Shown piece after piece: positions 62,370 through 64,000 of a stretch of DNA of 64,000 nucleotides (position 1 is the stretch's first letter; the number at the start of each line of letters is the position of its first letter). Both the position numbers and the translations under genes were made by a program. Origin of the DNA: Chitinophagaceae bacterium (lineage in GTDB: Bacteria > Bacteroidota > Bacteroidia > Chitinophagales > Chitinophagaceae); NCBI GenBank assembly GCA_019638625.1, contig JAHBTK010000001.1, positions 487,434 through 551,433 of the forward strand, in the 5' to 3' direction. A model generated the notes under the pieces. The model worked only from the letters and a program-made list of their open reading frames with translations. It did no database searches and had not been told where the DNA came from.

Positions 62370-63478
62370 AAATTATCAGCAGGGGCATCATCCCCACGCC
62401 TGGTCATAGTCAGTTCAATAGCAATACATTCCCCTATATACAAAAGCTCCCTTCCGGCAGGTGGCTGGCGGCATTTAAGGCTTCGGAAAAAAAAGGAGAT
62501 TGTGATTTTATGCACGCTGTTATTTGCTGGTCGGACGATGAAGGAGCTTCGTGGAGTACACCTTTTGAGCCGGTAAAACTACCGGATATAAACGGAGTAC
62601 CGGGGCAAAGCAGAACAGCGTATTTCCTGCCATTGGGTGGTTCCAGGCTCCTGATGGTCCTGAATTGGGTAGATTGCTCGGATACTTTACTGCCCTATTA
62701 TGATCCTGCTGAGGAAACGTTAAAAGATACCCGGATCTTTTATTGTTTCTCGGATGATGAGGGGGCTTCATGGTCTGTACCACAATTAATGACAATAGAG
62801 GACATTAATGATCCTGTACCCCTCACCGGCTCGCCATTGATGCTTAAAGACGAAACAATTGTTTGTCAATTCGAGATCAACAAATCCGTAGGTGATCCCG
62901 GTAAATGGATACATCGCTCTGCGATGGTTTTTTCTTACGATGGCGGCAATACCTGGAAAGATCCTGTGATGGTTACGGAAGAGAAGAATATGTATTATTG
63001 GGATCAGCGGCCGCAGGTGCTGGCAGATGGTACATCAATCATCGATTTTTTCTGGACACTGGATGGAGTAACCAATCAGTACAAAAATATTCATGCAAGA
63101 TTGAGCGAAGACGGAGGAAGGACCTGGGGAGATATTTGGGATACCGGAGTGTATGGGCAACCCGGACAACCAGTTGTTTTAGAAGACGGGCGGTTAATGA
63201 CAGTTGATATTGACCGTTCAGTAAAGCCTGTAGTTACCGTAAGGGTAAGTGAAGATAGCAGAAGTAATTTTGAAGCTTCACTGATTGTGTACGAAGCTGA
63301 TGTAGCGAGGCAGGATAGCAAAGACGTTAGTATGAATGATGCCTGGGCCGAGATGGTAAAGTTTTCAGTTGGACAGCCGGGACTTCTATATCTTGGCGAT
63401 AACAAGGTATTGGCTTATTACTATGCAGGAGATGATCCTGATAACACAAATATTGAATTTGTGAAAATTGCAGTATGA
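62366..63478 (+). CDS. Sialidase-like (BNR/Asp-box) protein without signal peptide
   Basis: 370 residues. Four Asp boxes: SDDEGASWST (about 55), SDDEGASWSV (about 130), SYDGGNTWKD (about 190) and SEDGGRTWGD (about 248), spaced as in a six-bladed sialidase propeller. RGIIPTPGHSQFNSNTFPYIQKLPSGRWLAAFKA starts the fold. No signal peptide is visible, which is unusual for the family; it starts inside the stop codon of the symporter gene. A cytoplasmic propeller of this type would work on an imported monomer or disaccharide. The frame extends upstream to 62240, but the ATG at 62366 is the coupled start. Confidence 0.82.
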   Translation: MKIISRGIIPTPGHSQFNSNTFPYIQKLPSGRWLAAFKASEKKGDCDFMHAVICWSDDEGASWSTPFEPVKLPDINGVPGQSRTAYFLPLGGSRLLMVLNWVDCSDTLLPYYDPAEETLKDTRIFYCFSDDEGASWSVPQLMTIEDINDPVPLTGSPLMLKDETIVCQFEINKSVGDPGKWIHRSAMVFSYDGGNTWKDPVMVTEEKNMYYWDQRPQVLADGTSIIDFFWTLDGVTNQYKNIHARLSEDGGRTWGDIWDTGVYGQPGQPVVLEDGRLMTVDIDRSVKPVVTVRVSEDSRSNFEASLIVYEADVARQDSKDVSMNDAWAEMVKFSVGQPGLLYLGDNKVLAYYYAGDDPDNTNIEFVKIAV

Positions 63479-63622
63479 CCACTTCCTTTAAAAAATAGTA
63501 TCAGATATTGGAACGAAAATAACAGGTGCATAGGTGATAGCTTAGTAAATTTGGAAACGGAGTTGTGTTTTTTGCAATCCGGGATTCCCAAAAACTGATT
63601 CTATTTCTTTTTTTCGACAAAT

Positions 63623-64000
63623 ATGCCTACACTTTTACAAGCAAATACTTCGGTGGGGCTGGAGCTGTTAGACTGGCTGGTGATTTTAATATACGGAATA
63701 GGGATGTTGTGGATCGGCTGGTATTATTCCAAAAGAAACAAAACCAAAGAAGACTACCTGCTGGGAGGAAGAAAAATGAATCCGGCTGCGGTGGGGATTT
63801 CCCTGTTTGCCACTTTGTTGAGCACGCTCAGCTATCTTACCTATCCGGGGGAAATGATCCTGAACGGGCCTATGATATTTGCAGGCGTGCTGGCCTTTCC
63901 GCTGGTGTACTGGATAGTAGGCTGGTGGCTGATTCCACAGATCATGAAAACGGGGGTTACCAGCGCCTATGAGATACTGGAACAGAGGCTGGGGTTAAGT
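63623..64000 (+). CDS. Sodium:solute symporter (SSS family), 3' end outside window
   Basis: 126 codons open to the window edge, from ATG 63623. The protein starts with MPTLLQANTSVGLELLDWLVIL and continues NKTKEDYLLGGRKMNPAAVGISLFATLLSTLSYLTYPGEMILNGPMIFAGVLAFPLVYWIVGWWLIPQIMKTGVTSAYEILEQRLGL, nearly the same as residues 13-130 of the symporter at 60858. The first three membrane helices are present. It probably supplies a second import route for a related substrate, with the sialidase-like gene between the two copies. Confidence 0.9.
   Translation, partial: MPTLLQANTSVGLELLDWLVILIYGIGMLWIGWYYSKRNKTKEDYLLGGRKMNPAAVGISLFATLLSTLSYLTYPGEMILNGPMIFAGVLAFPLVYWIVGWWLIPQIMKTGVTSAYEILEQRLGLS

Overview
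The window looks like a chromosomal accessory region of a Bacteroidota, most likely a Chitinophagaceae-type soil or sediment bacterium. Grounds: two SusC/SusD pairs, a FecR-type anti-sigma factor with DUF4974, an STN-bearing TonB-dependent receptor, many Spy-I and lipobox signal peptides, start regions without strong Shine-Dalgarno sequences, and the dispersed 'gtcatttcga...gagaaatct' palindromes common in this phylum. Every gene I can support lies on the + strand. I see no rRNA, tRNA, CRISPR, transposase or integrase.

Layout. 1-0.8 kb: nitrilase, cut by the window edge. 0.9-7.6 kb: FecR, SusC with STN, SusD. 7.7-21.4 kb: a run of eight secreted catabolic proteins (ceramidase-like hydrolase, M20 amidohydrolase, three tandem CehA/McbA-type PHP metallohydrolases, a DUF1080-like protein, a beta-propeller fused to a cupredoxin), then an AraC regulator (21.4-22.3 kb). 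23.2-25.1 kb: M1 metallopeptidase. 25.8-30.7 kb: a compact operon of RidA, two 3-hydroxyacyl-CoA-dehydrogenase-like proteins, a class III aminotransferase and an M19 dipeptidase. 30.8-34.5 kb: a leaderless ceramidase-like protein, a four-helix (23S IVP-family) gene framed by repeats, and a TIM-barrel lipoprotein. 34.8-44.8 kb: second SusC/SusD, two paralogous glycosidase-like propellers around a sialidase-like protein, and a PhyH dioxygenase. 45.5-50.4 kb: a visibly GC-richer island with a C-terminal remnant of a Tm-1-like/UPF0261 gene, a PEP-hydrolase-like TIM barrel, a cupin and a giant propeller-HEAT-cupredoxin-ThuA lipoprotein. 50.4-58.1 kb: a segmental duplication of a GH43-like gene and a lipoprotein gene, with an SGNH hydrolase and an AT-richer D-2-hydroxyacid dehydrogenase/FGGY kinase pair between the copies. 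58.5-64 kb: an amidohydrolase-aminotransferase fusion, an SSS symporter, a sialidase-like protein and a second SSS symporter running off the window.

How it fits together (inference). SusC/D pairs import oligomers. Periplasmic hydrolases trim glycosidic, ester and amide bonds. Cytoplasmic enzymes (two aminotransferase domains, RidA, dehydrogenases, dioxygenase, kinase) process nitrogen-bearing and oxidised sugar or acid units. The substrate cannot be named from sequence alone, but the mix suggests an N-containing, possibly amino- or keto-modified glycan or glycoconjugate. Most unusual are the fusion gene, the three tandem metallohydrolases sharing a His-rich mature N-terminus with the neighbouring cupredoxin protein, the transferred island with its broken Tm-1 remnant, the repeat-framed IVP gene, and the duplicated block in which two start codons appear to have been lost.
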